Positions 14,598-22,219 of a DNA stretch of 27,745 nucleotides are shown here, piece after piece (position 1 is the first letter of the stretch; each line of letters opens with the position of its first letter). Position numbers and translations under genes: made by a program. The stretch comes from JAJZCD01 sp964570005 (GTDB taxonomy: Bacteria; Patescibacteriota; Saccharimonadia; Saccharimonadales; UBA4665), in assembly GCA_964570005.1 (NCBI GenBank), contig CAZMWE010000013.1, positions 1 to 27,745 on the forward strand, written 5' to 3'. The notes below the pieces were generated by a model. It had not been told where the DNA came from, did not search any database, and saw only the letters and a program-made list of their open reading frames with translations.

Positions 14598-15032
14598 ATG
14601 CCCGTGTATCGTCGAATGAGTCACTGTGTGTTTGCCTGTGACTACCATCTGGTGTGGCCGACGAAATACCGACGCGATATTCTCAATCCCGGGGTTCAGG
14701 GCTATCTCAAGGAGTTTCTCAAATCGTGGCCGGAGCATCATCCCGACGTTATCCTTAAAACCGTCAATACCGATAAGAACCATATCCATCTGCTGGTGTC
14801 CATTCCGCCCACTAAGTCAGTCGGGATGGTCGTCAAGACCTTGAAGAGCGTGACTGCCCGAGCCCTGAAGGAGCAGTTTCCATTCCTCAAAACAGTCTAT
14901 TGGGGCACCGACAGTATTTGGTCGGCAGGTTACTTTGCAAGTACCGTCGGCATTAACGAAGCGGTCATTCGTCGATACATAGAACAGCAAGGTTTAGAGG
15001 ATGCGGGGCAAAACAACATCGAGTTGTTTTGA
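14598..15032 (+). CDS. tnpA: IS200/IS605-family Y1 transposase TnpA
   Basis: This 144-aa protein is a full-length Y1 (HUH) transposase. The metal-binding HUH motif is His62-Ile-His64 in KNHIHLLVSIPP, the catalytic Tyr is Tyr127 in EAVIRRYIEQQ, and WSAGYFASTVG (108-118) is the usual strand before the catalytic helix. It cuts and rejoins single-stranded DNA at the IS ends, guided by hairpins. All key residues are present and no frameshift is seen, so it may be active. Neighbouring genes appear intact. A stand-alone tnpA without tnpB is typical of IS200 or of RAYT elements; the hairpins with GTAG slightly favour the RAYT possibility. Confidence 0.92.
   Translation: MPVYRRMSHCVFACDYHLVWPTKYRRDILNPGVQGYLKEFLKSWPEHHPDVILKTVNTDKNHIHLLVSIPPTKSVGMVVKTLKSVTARALKEQFPFLKTVYWGTDSIWSAGYFASTVGINEAVIRRYIEQQGLEDAGQNNIELF
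15009..15031 (+). terminator. Hairpin at the tnpA stop, terminator or right-end structure
   Basis: CAAAACAAC (15009-15017) pairs perfectly with GTTGTTTTG (15023-15031) around ATCGA. It overlaps the tnpA stop codon. The T-rich right arm could end transcription or form part of the IS right end. Confidence 0.6.
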
Positions 15033-15074
15033 AGAAGACTGATACCGCGAGCGGAAGCTCGTCGGAGAGTCATT

Positions 15075-15083
15075 TGTTATACT
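15075..15083 (+). promoter_or_regulatory. Extended -10 promoter of the tail-anchored protein gene
   Basis: TGTTATACT is an extended -10 (TG, T, TATACT), 8 nt before the ATG at 15092. It lies just outside the IS right-end hairpin, so the IS may have replaced the native -35 region. Confidence 0.55.
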
Positions 15084-15091
15084 CACCACGT

Positions 15092-15895
15092 ATGACGAAG
15101 AATACACTGCCAGTCTACCCCCATAGCCCTGCGGAGAGAAAGCGCTACGAAGTGCTTAACCGGTTGGCAAGTCAGCACAGTTGGCGATTCGTACAGGACA
15201 CAACTATACGCATGTTGGATGGTAGTAGCCTGTACGACGTGGTGCGGCATGACTGGAATTATCAGAACCACATCATTGGTGATGATTGGGAATACGCCGA
15301 GATCAGTTTTACAGTACGCGGCCACACAGGCTTTAGCCATCTCCGAAAGCGCCGGATTACCTACGCCGTTATGCACGCAAGGCTGCCGCGGAAGTTACCG
15401 AATGTTGTCTTCGACAGCATCGATCACCAACGTAAAGAGTTCCGGATTGTGTTTGACCGCGGACAGCGAATTCAACTCGAGGGTAACTTTAACAAATATT
15501 TTGTCACCTATTTTGGGCACGGCTATACGATTGACGACCTAAGCTTTATAACTCCCGAGGTCATGGAAGCCCTCATAGATGCGCACGAATATAACGTCGA
15601 GATAGTTCACGACAGCTTGTTACTTTTCAGCCAGGTGCAATCCGACCCCGAAACCCAGGTACTTGCCATGAGTAAGGCTATCCGGCTCATACGAAAGAAA
15701 CTGCTCAACAATATTATTGCCTACCGGGACGACAGAGTACCGCGCGACCAGAGCATGTTCATAGTAGCCAGAGCTGGCATGTTTCTTAAAAGGGGATATG
15801 TTAAGCCTGTACTTGATCTGTTAATTTCCGCGCTGCCCTACTTTATTATCGTAGCCGTGTTAGTAACCCTGCTTCTACACACTCTTATCTACTAA
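15092..15895 (+). CDS. Tail-anchored protein of unknown function
   Basis: This 267-aa protein is not one I recognise. From MTKNTLPVYP it is soluble and rich in charged and aromatic residues for about 240 residues, then ends in a single hydrophobic helix (ALPYFIIVAVLVTLLLHTLI), so it is probably held in the cytoplasmic membrane by its C-terminus with the bulk in the cytoplasm. It contains a beta-rich core (about 35-150: EYAEISFTVRGHTGFSHLRK, FRIVFDRGQRIQLEGNFNKY) and a helical section. A longer in-frame start at 15029 overlaps tnpA and the IS end, and the promoter supports 15092. Such architecture is common in CPR genomes but has no assigned role. Confidence 0.68.
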   Translation: MTKNTLPVYPHSPAERKRYEVLNRLASQHSWRFVQDTTIRMLDGSSLYDVVRHDWNYQNHIIGDDWEYAEISFTVRGHTGFSHLRKRRITYAVMHARLPRKLPNVVFDSIDHQRKEFRIVFDRGQRIQLEGNFNKYFVTYFGHGYTIDDLSFITPEVMEALIDAHEYNVEIVHDSLLLFSQVQSDPETQVLAMSKAIRLIRKKLLNNIIAYRDDRVPRDQSMFIVARAGMFLKRGYVKPVLDLLISALPYFIIVAVLVTLLLHTLIY

Positions 15896-15948
15896 GCCGC
15901 TCAGCTGCAAAGCACTCGGCCCTACAAACCCTTTCGAGGACTTTTTGT

Positions 15949-15998
15949 TTGACATGACACATTCAGTATTTATACTTTTACTAGGAATCTAGTATAAT
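15949..15998 (+). promoter_or_regulatory. Promoter region of the GntR-ABC operon, two overlapping -10 boxes
   Basis: TTGACA (15949-15954), 16-nt spacer, TATACT (15971-15976) forms promoter P1. A second consensus TATAAT (15993-15998) ends 9 nt before the ATG and would give a leaderless mRNA (P2). Confidence 0.7.
15979..15994 (+). promoter_or_regulatory. Palindromic operator candidate for the GntR regulator
   Basis: TACTAG, GAAT, CTAGTA is a perfect 6-bp inverted repeat covering the expected P1 start point and the first bases of the P2 -10 box. A bound dimer would block both. GntR/YtrA repressors typically bind such short palindromes at their own promoters. Confidence 0.65.
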
Positions 15999-16007
15999 AG
16001 TAATATT

Positions 16008-16382
16008 ATGATAACGTTCCGCCTTAACACGCATAGTGGCGTTCCACCCTACTTGCAGATAGTGCAGCAGGTAAAGCAGGCGCTGCAGGTAGGCATTTTG
16101 CAGCCCGGTGACCAGTTGCCGACTGTGAAGGAAGTGGTGACGCATGTAGCTATCAATCCGAACACTGTGGCCAAGGCGTACCGGGAGCTGGAGATGCTTG
16201 GGATCACCGAAGGACGAACCGGTAGTGGCACATTTGTAAAACAGCGCCCGGCCGGGCCATCACCCCAAGTACAGGAAGCATTGAGCCAAGATCTTGCAGG
16301 CTGGGCAACCAAAGCTCGCAAAGCAGGCCTTGGCGACGAAGAGATCGAAGCGCTACTCAGAATCGTATTACATAAGAAATAA
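16008..16382 (+). CDS. YtrA-type GntR-family transcriptional regulator
   Basis: This 124-aa protein has an N-terminal winged helix-turn-helix typical of GntR proteins (VPPYLQIVQQVKQALQVGIL, then GDQLPTVKEVVTHVAINPNT, VAKAYRELEMLG, GRTGSGTFV) and only a short helical C-terminal extension (about 85-124). This lack of an effector domain defines the YtrA subfamily, whose members repress ABC transporter operons involved in envelope stress or antibiotics. It is followed 9 nt later by an ABC ATPase and a permease, exactly the YtrA arrangement. It probably represses its own operon through the palindrome at 15979-15994. Confidence 0.9.
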   Translation: MITFRLNTHSGVPPYLQIVQQVKQALQVGILQPGDQLPTVKEVVTHVAINPNTVAKAYRELEMLGITEGRTGSGTFVKQRPAGPSPQVQEALSQDLAGWATKARKAGLGDEEIEALLRIVLHKK

Positions 16383-16391
16383 GGGGTAACC

Positions 16392-17267
16392 ATGGGGACA
16401 GCAGCAATACAAACAAATGGGCTCGGCAAGCGCTACGGGTCGTTCTGGGCACTCGAAAATTGCAATATATCGGTGCCACAGGGCAGCGTATCAGCACTGG
16501 TAGGTCCGAACGGGGCCGGTAAGTCAACGCTGCTACAGGTCTTGGTGGGTCTGAGCAAAGCTAGCGCCGGCGAAAGTAAGGTACTCGAAAAAACCCCGAT
16601 GCAACACGAGGATTTTCTGAGCGATGTCGGCTACCTGGCACAAGAGATTCCGCTCTACAAAAACCTGAACGCGGCTAACCATATCAAAATGGGCAAGCAT
16701 CTAAATAAGCGGTTCGACGATGCTTTCATACGCAAACGTTTGAAAGAGTTACAGATCCCACTCGATCGCCCGGTCGGTAAACTCTCCGGTGGCATGCGGG
16801 CGCAAGTCGCGTTAGCGCTGGCACTCGCTAAGAAACCAAAGCTGCTCCTGCTCGACGAGCCAGTCGCAGCACTTGATCCCCTCGCCCGGCACGATTTCCT
16901 CTCTTCCCTCGCCCAAGCCGTGGCCGAAGGTGATCTTACTGTAGTAATGTCATCTCATTTGTTGGCGGACCTGGAACGCGTCAGCGACCACGTAATCGTA
17001 CTGGCAACCGGCAAAACACAGTTGTGTGACGACATTGAAAATGTGCTACAAAACCATCTGCTCTTGGTTGGCCCAGAGCGTGCGACTGCCGCCACAAACG
17101 AAGGCTATACCGTTATCCATGAAACTCACACCGCCAAGCAAGCCACCTTGCTCGTGCGCGTTGACGACAAGAAGAAAATCCCAGCACACTGGCAGAAACA
17201 TAAGCCTAACATAGAGGAGATAATCTTGGCATACATGGGTCAAGCCAAGGAAGGAGGCATACAATGA
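16392..17267 (+). CDS. ABC transporter ATP-binding protein
   Basis: This 291-aa protein is an ABC ATPase of the YtrB/CcmA-like exporter type. It has Walker A GPNGAGKST (about 39-47), a Q-loop near YLAQEIPLY, signature LSGGMRAQ (about 134-141), Walker B LLLLDEPVAALDP (about 153-165) and the H-loop SSHLL (about 193-197). The C-terminal 80 residues form an accessory domain. It powers transport through the permease encoded next. Weak Shine-Dalgarno sequence (GGGG, 8 nt before the ATG); the stop overlaps the permease start by ATGA. Confidence 0.95.
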   Translation: MGTAAIQTNGLGKRYGSFWALENCNISVPQGSVSALVGPNGAGKSTLLQVLVGLSKASAGESKVLEKTPMQHEDFLSDVGYLAQEIPLYKNLNAANHIKMGKHLNKRFDDAFIRKRLKELQIPLDRPVGKLSGGMRAQVALALALAKKPKLLLLDEPVAALDPLARHDFLSSLAQAVAEGDLTVVMSSHLLADLERVSDHVIVLATGKTQLCDDIENVLQNHLLLVGPERATAATNEGYTVIHETHTAKQATLLVRVDDKKKIPAHWQKHKPNIEEIILAYMGQAKEGGIQ

Positions 17268-18292
17268 ACTGGTTTGTACTGAGACAATACCGCAAACAAT
17301 TTTTGGTATTCGGCATACTGCTGGCAGTATTCGCATGCTTCAGTATTCTGACCAGTAACCACTACTGGCATATTTACCAACAAGCAACGGCCGCGTGTGC
17401 TCAAAACCCTGAAAACCCAAGCTGCAGCGACGTATCCGGCAGTCTGCCCCAGAGCTACGGCGCAGTGCTTAGGACCGTGTACGTAACCAGCCTTACGATA
17501 CCGCTGGTACTTGGCTTATTTCTTGGATCGCCTCTACTTTCTAAGGAGTACGAAGAAGGTACTAACAAACTGGCATGGACACAGAGCGTCTCGCGCCGGA
17601 AATGGCTTACCGTTAAGCTGGCCTGGGCACTGATATTTGCCGCGCTCTATGGCCTGGCTATCGGCCTACTCGTCAACTGGTGGACCCGTACCCCAAATGC
17701 AATTGACCATTCCAGGTTCGACGCCGGTCAATTCGATGTGCAGGGCATGATGCCATTCGCCTACTCGGTTTTCTTCACCACCATCGGATTTATGATGAGC
17801 GCCTGGTTCCGTAAGACCCTCATTGCACTTGCCGTAACACTTGGTCTATTCGTAGCATTTCAGGTCTCGTTCGCGCAGTGGGTCCGTGCACACTACATGA
17901 CACCCGTTAGTGTTACCGCAGCTATGGGGCCGAACGCTATCGACAACAAGATCCCTGTGGGAGCCTGGGAGCTCCAACGGGCCATCGTTGATAAAAACGG
18001 TCATACGTTCGACTCGTTCAACTTGGACAACATGCCCGCCGAGTGCCGGGCATTGATCGAGCAGCTGAAAGGCGGGGGCGGCATCACAGTCAAGGCAATA
18101 GGGCCCGGTCATGGCGAGGGTGCAGATCCGGTAGATACGTGTCTCAACAGCGCAGGATATCACCAGACAGCTAAGTACCAACCGCCCTACCGTTACTGGG
18201 ACTTTCAGCGTATCGAAACCGGTATCTACCTTGGTATGGGAGCACTGGCCGTTAGCGCAACATACTGGTTCGTGCTTAAAAGAGATGCCTAA
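17264..18292 (+). CDS. ABC-2 type permease subunit
   Basis: This 342-aa membrane protein has about six helices: residues 12-30, 78-96, 118-138, 160-180, 186-206 and 319-338, with a large extracytoplasmic loop (about 207-318). The segment KEYEEGTNKLAWTQSVSRRK is a typical ABC-2 permease coupling region (EYE.GT..L..T...SR). It forms the channel for the ATPase encoded upstream, and the pair may expel antimicrobial compounds or lipids. Shine-Dalgarno GGAGG and ATGA overlap indicate coupled translation. Confidence 0.88.
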   Translation: MNWFVLRQYRKQFLVFGILLAVFACFSILTSNHYWHIYQQATAACAQNPENPSCSDVSGSLPQSYGAVLRTVYVTSLTIPLVLGLFLGSPLLSKEYEEGTNKLAWTQSVSRRKWLTVKLAWALIFAALYGLAIGLLVNWWTRTPNAIDHSRFDAGQFDVQGMMPFAYSVFFTTIGFMMSAWFRKTLIALAVTLGLFVAFQVSFAQWVRAHYMTPVSVTAAMGPNAIDNKIPVGAWELQRAIVDKNGHTFDSFNLDNMPAECRALIEQLKGGGGITVKAIGPGHGEGADPVDTCLNSAGYHQTAKYQPPYRYWDFQRIETGIYLGMGALAVSATYWFVLKRDA

Positions 18293-18315
18293 GTAATAAG
18301 ACTATGACCCCAGGT

Positions 18316-19788
18316 CTAATTAGCGGGTGGGGTGCCCGCAGGAGGTGACGTCACCGGATTGGGTGTGACCGGCGCCGGTGCAACCGGTATCGGTGACATA
18401 CCAGGCGTATACGTATACTGCCGCCCCAGCCACTGCGCATAGGCATTACCCGCGCAGTCAGCCGGGGTCTGACACACATTAATGTCATGCACCGTGTAGG
18501 CATAAAACGCAGCTGACTTATCGGCTATATCCTGATCACTTAAGTTCGACGACAATTGATCAATCGGATAGCCGGTGTAGTATGTCAGCGGTACGCTCTG
18601 TCCGTAACTCGCAAATGCCGCCGCAGTAAGTTTCCCTGTCGTGATGTGATCACTATGATCAGGCTCTACGGCGCTCATGTTGGTTGGCGTTTGTGTATCA
18701 ATTTGATCCGGGTGAAAGTACTGCATAAGGTTCACGAGCAGGTTCGTAAGGTCAGTCTTGGAGTAGCTTGATTGCCTGTCATCGGTGACCATTTTGCTTA
18801 TGGTACCATCGTTTAACCGCGCCAGACTCTCCCCATGTGTTGTCGGAAACCCAATGCCGGATAAGTTACCGTCAGGCAGACCGACGAAAACCAGGGTAAC
18901 ACTGGGATTACCCCGCGGAGATGCCATTTTAATATACTCATGACTATTGACCTCCACATACCGCTCAAGCCACAGCGACGCTCCGCCTCCAAGCATAGCG
19001 TCATAGGCCGCTTCAGCCCCTTTTTGACGGCTCAACCAATACTTACTCCCCATCCCGGCGTCTCCGGCAGTAAGATACACGGTTCTGAGACAGGCCCCAC
19101 CATGCAGCTCGTGCAGATGATCCGGGTTCATAAACAGTAGATCGTCATCCTCGTGTGCGACAAAGCTGAGCGTGGTCTTGCCGGTACAAGCGGGTGTGGG
19201 TAATGTGGCAAGGGTTATCGGTACAACTGTTGCCGGTGCTTGCGGGGGTGAAACCGGCTTCAGCGGACCGGATAATTCCGGGCCCTTGTCATAAAACAGT
19301 AGCACTTCTTTTGGGTCTTTAAGGGTACCAGAAATCGTCGTGCTGGAATTTGGGCGGCCGTAAGCCTGCACGATTTGCGCCAGCGTACACTGGTGTGGCC
19401 CCGGTGTATTGTTTATATCCAGCAGGACCGCGATGCTCTGCCCCTTGAGCTTCTCCGTGACAGAGTCGGCGACAGAGGGGCAATTGTTCAGAGCAAACGT
19501 CCGCTGACCATGCGCGAGAGTTGTCTGCAGTACATTCAGCAGACCCTGGCCGCTTACCAAGGTGCTGGTCGGATGCGAGACCAAGACACCTGCAACGGTA
19601 TAGATAGATTGCACACGACTGATTCGTATTTGCTTATAGCGGTCATCTTCAACATGGAGTACCAGCATTGAGCAACCCGCTGCCAAGCCGATAAGCAATA
19701 TGGAGCCACCAATGAGTAGCCTCATCCGCTTCGGTAGCTTTATCCGCCGTTTGCTCAGTATTATTTTAGGGAGGCGCGCTTTTGGCAT
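18316..19788 (-). CDS. Membrane-anchored PIG-L/LmbE-type deacetylase
   Basis: This 490-aa protein has a basic N-terminus, one membrane helix (about 22-42), an extracytoplasmic linker domain (about 45-190) and a PIG-L-type deacetylase domain (about 200-440), ending in a Pro/Thr-rich tail. The metal motif is AHEDDD (211-216) in place of the usual AHPDDE, and the second motif is PDHSDH (376-381). His212, Asp215 and His381 occupy the zinc-ligand positions. Such enzymes remove N-acetyl groups from GlcNAc-containing glycans or glycolipids. Facing outside, it could act on surface polysaccharide together with the CE4 deacetylase at 6218-7540. The N-terminal domain is not one I can name. Confidence 0.85.
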   Translation of the reverse strand: MPKARLPKIILSKRRIKLPKRMRLLIGGSILLIGLAAGCSMLVLHVEDDRYKQIRISRVQSIYTVAGVLVSHPTSTLVSGQGLLNVLQTTLAHGQRTFALNNCPSVADSVTEKLKGQSIAVLLDINNTPGPHQCTLAQIVQAYGRPNSSTTISGTLKDPKEVLLFYDKGPELSGPLKPVSPPQAPATVVPITLATLPTPACTGKTTLSFVAHEDDDLLFMNPDHLHELHGGACLRTVYLTAGDAGMGSKYWLSRQKGAEAAYDAMLGGGASLWLERYVEVNSHEYIKMASPRGNPSVTLVFVGLPDGNLSGIGFPTTHGESLARLNDGTISKMVTDDRQSSYSKTDLTNLLVNLMQYFHPDQIDTQTPTNMSAVEPDHSDHITTGKLTAAAFASYGQSVPLTYYTGYPIDQLSSNLSDQDIADKSAAFYAYTVHDINVCQTPADCAGNAYAQWLGRQYTYTPGMSPIPVAPAPVTPNPVTSPPAGTPPAN

Positions 19789-19820
19789 GCGAGGCTGTCT
19801 CTGGTTATTTTGATTCGACT

Positions 19821-19849
19821 TTTATACCCAGTTATGCGCGCTTCAGCGC
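19821..19849 (-). promoter_or_regulatory. Candidate -10 and small palindrome before the PIG-L gene
   Basis: TATAAA on the minus strand (19821-19826) lies 32 nt before the ATG. GCGCT, TC, AGCGC (19838-19849) is an inverted repeat just upstream and may bind a regulator. Both are weak calls. Confidence 0.3.
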
Positions 19850-19956
19850 AACCGTACTTATGCCTACCATAGCATATCCAAAGAACCGTTAACAACTTGC
19901 ATATAACTGCTACCCGCAGCTTTTTTACACTGGCACTCGCGGCCAAGCCCCGCGGC

Positions 19957-19965
19957 TGTTACCAT
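19957..19965 (+). promoter_or_regulatory. Extended -10 promoter of the lectin-like gene
   Basis: TGTTACCAT (TG, T, TACCAT) ends 4 nt before the first ATG and 7 nt before the second at 19973. It suggests leaderless translation, perhaps from the second ATG. Confidence 0.45.
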
Positions 19966-19969
19966 ATAC

Positions 19970-21628
19970 ATGATGATCGCGTATCAATTCAGAAAACATC
20001 CAAAGCAGCGTGCCCCAGCCAAACTGCGGCAGCGCATACTACCGCTGATGTTCGCGGTTGCATTTGGCACGCTGGGCGGATACTTGCTTATTAGGGCGCA
20101 CGCTGCGACAACCGAGCAGCCTTCCGTAAGCTGGAGCTATGGCAGTAGTGAGCTGGCCAATGCAAATTCAGGTTTATGTCTGGGTACGTCGGGCAATTCC
20201 CAACCGGCGGTTGGGGCCACAATAATCATCGAAGGGTGCAGTGCCATCAACAGCGAGAAGTGGACGCTGACCTGGGGCGGCAGCACGGTCAAAAGCACCA
20301 CTATCGTGAACGGCTACGGACAGTGCCTAGATGATCGCGGCGGTAACGCTGGCGTGGGAGTTACCGTCAAGATTTACACCTGCACTGCGAATAACACCGC
20401 TCAAATTTGGACTACGGGCTACGGGGACGGCACGATCCGGATCGATGGCTTGTGTCTCGGCGTAAGCGGGAACTCAAGATCGGCGGGCTCTAATGCTATC
20501 CTGACACCCTGTAATACGCCGGTGCCATCGGTCCAGATTACCTCACCCGGCGCAGGCAGTACGGTAAGCGGCACAGCAACTATGACTGCGTCGGCGAGTA
20601 TCTCGCAGGATAGCATCGCGAAAATTACCCTTGAGGTAGGAGGCTCCGTGTTGGGTGCCTGCATGAATGCATCCTCGTGTTCCGCAAACTGGAACACAAC
20701 CTCGTCTGGCAACGGCTCATACACCTTAACTGCCGTCGCTACGGGTGCCCTGGGTGGTACAGCGACAGCTACCGAAACGGTTCATGTTTCAAACGCATCG
20801 CCATCGCCACCGGCGAGTTCCGGTGGTGGGTCAAGCAGCAGTGGCTCAGGAAGCAGCAGTTCAGGCGATAGTGGAAATGGGGGCAGCGGCTCGACCGGAG
20901 GGGCCGACACAAGCGGAGGAGGTAGCAGCATCAGTGATAGCAATACCGACGATACTGCTACATCCGACAGTGGTACGTTTACTTGTGATCCCAGTGATCC
21001 TACCTGTAGCGGCAGCACGGTAAGCGTCTGTGATCCCAGTGACCCTACCTGCAGCAGTGACGTTAGCCTATGTGACCCAAGTGATCCGACATGCGACAGT
21101 TCCACGTCAACGGATACGACTGACGGCACTGACTCCGGCAGTGCTTCAACCGGCAGCGGGCAAAGCGGCAGTAAGTCCTCCAGTGGCAGCAAGACGCTTA
21201 ACTCAGGCAAGTCATCAGTCAAGAGTGTGCTGGGTATTATCTTCTCATCGCTCGCACTAATTATTATCGGCGTCGGAGTGTTCATATACCGCAAACGAAG
21301 CAAAGATGCCAGCTACCAGCCGGCGTACGATCCGGATGAATTTTTCGCCTCGATAGCCCCGCCCGCTGCCGCTCCTGTCGCCGACTACCAGCCGACCATT
21401 GCGTCACCTCATGAAATCCCCATCCCCGAACACTCGGTAGCGAATGTCGCCCTGCCGACCGAAAATAATGCCGACACGGAAGCGCGGGTCCACTGGTGGG
21501 ACGTTAAGGCCGACCAGCACCCCACCCAGCCAGCCAACCCCACTCCGGCGAACGAGCCACCAGACATGTTCGAGGAAGGCCGGCAACGTCTTGAGAGAGA
21601 AGAACAAGAAGGACGTTTTAGGTCGTAA
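19970..21628 (+). CDS. Surface protein with ricin-type beta-trefoil, Ig-like domain, Cys repeats and C-terminal membrane anchor
   Basis: This 552-aa protein begins with a signal sequence or anchor (about 22-46), then a ricin B-type beta-trefoil (about 48-185) with repeated GLCLG and QIWT/KWTLT motifs, the QxW pattern of carbohydrate-binding lectins. An Ig-like domain follows (about 188-275, ITSPGAGSTVSGTATMTASA). Residues 278-415 are a Ser/Gly/Asp-rich stalk with three CDPSDPTC repeats starting at Cys339, 354 and 368. A membrane helix (about 420-441) and a cytoplasmic tail of about 110 residues rich in Pro/Ala/Glu complete it. It probably displays the lectin head on a flexible stalk for host or glycan attachment. 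Confidence 0.82.
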   Translation: MMIAYQFRKHPKQRAPAKLRQRILPLMFAVAFGTLGGYLLIRAHAATTEQPSVSWSYGSSELANANSGLCLGTSGNSQPAVGATIIIEGCSAINSEKWTLTWGGSTVKSTTIVNGYGQCLDDRGGNAGVGVTVKIYTCTANNTAQIWTTGYGDGTIRIDGLCLGVSGNSRSAGSNAILTPCNTPVPSVQITSPGAGSTVSGTATMTASASISQDSIAKITLEVGGSVLGACMNASSCSANWNTTSSGNGSYTLTAVATGALGGTATATETVHVSNASPSPPASSGGGSSSSGSGSSSSGDSGNGGSGSTGGADTSGGGSSISDSNTDDTATSDSGTFTCDPSDPTCSGSTVSVCDPSDPTCSSDVSLCDPSDPTCDSSTSTDTTDGTDSGSASTGSGQSGSKSSSGSKTLNSGKSSVKSVLGIIFSSLALIIIGVGVFIYRKRSKDASYQPAYDPDEFFASIAPPAAAPVADYQPTIASPHEIPIPEHSVANVALPTENNADTEARVHWWDVKADQHPTQPANPTPANEPPDMFEEGRQRLEREEQEGRFRS

Positions 21629-21733
21629 TGGTTACAGATACTACCTAAAAAACTTACGAGCCAGACAAATAATCCGCAACTGTTTTAGCACAAATCTTTA
21701 CACAATCTGCAGACGGGACCTGGCTTTTAGGCG

Positions 21734-21739
21734 TATTAT
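21734..21739 (+). promoter_or_regulatory. -10 box of the VOC gene
   Basis: TATTAT lies 31 nt before the ATG; a strong Shine-Dalgarno sequence (AGGAGG, 21759-21764) follows. The -35 is weak. This gene is clearly leadered. Confidence 0.45.
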
Positions 21740-21770
21740 ACGTACTGTTAAGCATTAAGAGGAGGGAGTT

Positions 21771-22205
21771 ATGGGTAAGATGAATCCAGTGGTGCATTTC
21801 GAGATGGGATACGAGGACCGGGACCGCATGGTCAAGTTCTACGAAACGGCCTTTGGCTGGGAGACAACGAGCATGGGTCCGGAGATGGGCAACTACGTAG
21901 TAGCACATACCACCACGACCGACGACCAGGGTATGGTTCAGACCCCTGGTGCTATTAACGGTGGCTTTTACCAGAAGACTGACGATCCATTGTCGCAGGC
22001 GCCTTCAGTGGTAATTTCAGTTGATGACATACAGGCCGCCATGAAAGCGGTCGTTGCCGCCGGCGGTAAAATCCTGGGCGGTGTGACGAGCGACGGTTCG
22101 CGCAGTATGGAACCACAGATGATTCCCGGCGTCGGTCTGTGGATTTCGGCTATGGACACTGAGGGGAACCGTTTCTCTATTCTGCAGCCAAACACCGGGA
22201 ACTAA
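21771..22205 (+). CDS. VOC family protein (glyoxalase/bleomycin resistance superfamily)
   Basis: This 144-aa protein has the two-module VOC layout: PVVHFEMGYEDRDRMVKFYE then AFGW at the start and the second module from SVVISVDDIQAAMKAVVAAG, ending DTEGNRFSILQPN. The N-terminal VHFE and C-terminal EGNRF..LQ positions match the metal-binding His/Glu region of this group. The KILGG and PGVGLWISAMDTEGN segments are typical of the small stand-alone VOC proteins (COG3324-like). Its substrate is unknown. A strong AGGAGGGAG ribosome site suggests high expression. Convergent with the surface-protein gene 14 nt away. Confidence 0.87.
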   Translation: MGKMNPVVHFEMGYEDRDRMVKFYETAFGWETTSMGPEMGNYVVAHTTTTDDQGMVQTPGAINGGFYQKTDDPLSQAPSVVISVDDIQAAMKAVVAAGGKILGGVTSDGSRSMEPQMIPGVGLWISAMDTEGNRFSILQPNTGN

Positions 22206-22219
22206 CCAGGCGCAGACCA

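Larger units (their letters stand above)
14540..15061 (+). mobile_element. IS200/IS605-family insertion sequence, tnpA only
   Basis: The element has tnpA flanked by hairpins, as in IS200 or REP-associated (RAYT) elements, and lacks tnpB. On the left, CGCCCC/GGGGCG (14540-14563) is followed by GTCCGGG, loop CGTT, CCCGGAC (14563-14580), with GTAG just before (14555-14558). On the right, CAAAACAAC/GTTGTTTTG (15009-15031) overlaps the tnpA stop and CGAGC, GGAA, GCTCG (15048-15061) follows. Exact ends are not determined because these elements make no target duplication or terminal inverted repeats. Confidence 0.7.

Noticed and set aside
14469..14789. A minus-strand ORF opposite tnpA
   Set aside because: It lies entirely antisense to an intact transposase and the IS hairpins.
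20984..21094. A CRISPR-like or tandem DNA repeat
   Set aside because: The three units are short, differ at DNA level and are protein repeats (CDPSDPTC) inside a coding frame.
20782..21303. A 173-codon open frame opposite the lectin protein stalk
   Set aside because: It mirrors the Ser/Gly/Asp-rich repeats of the real gene, has no start signals and encodes Leu/Pro-rich low-complexity sequence.
21629..21650. Another boundary repeat copy (GGTTACAGATACT)
   Set aside because: Only about 9-10 nt match and the AGCC edge is absent.
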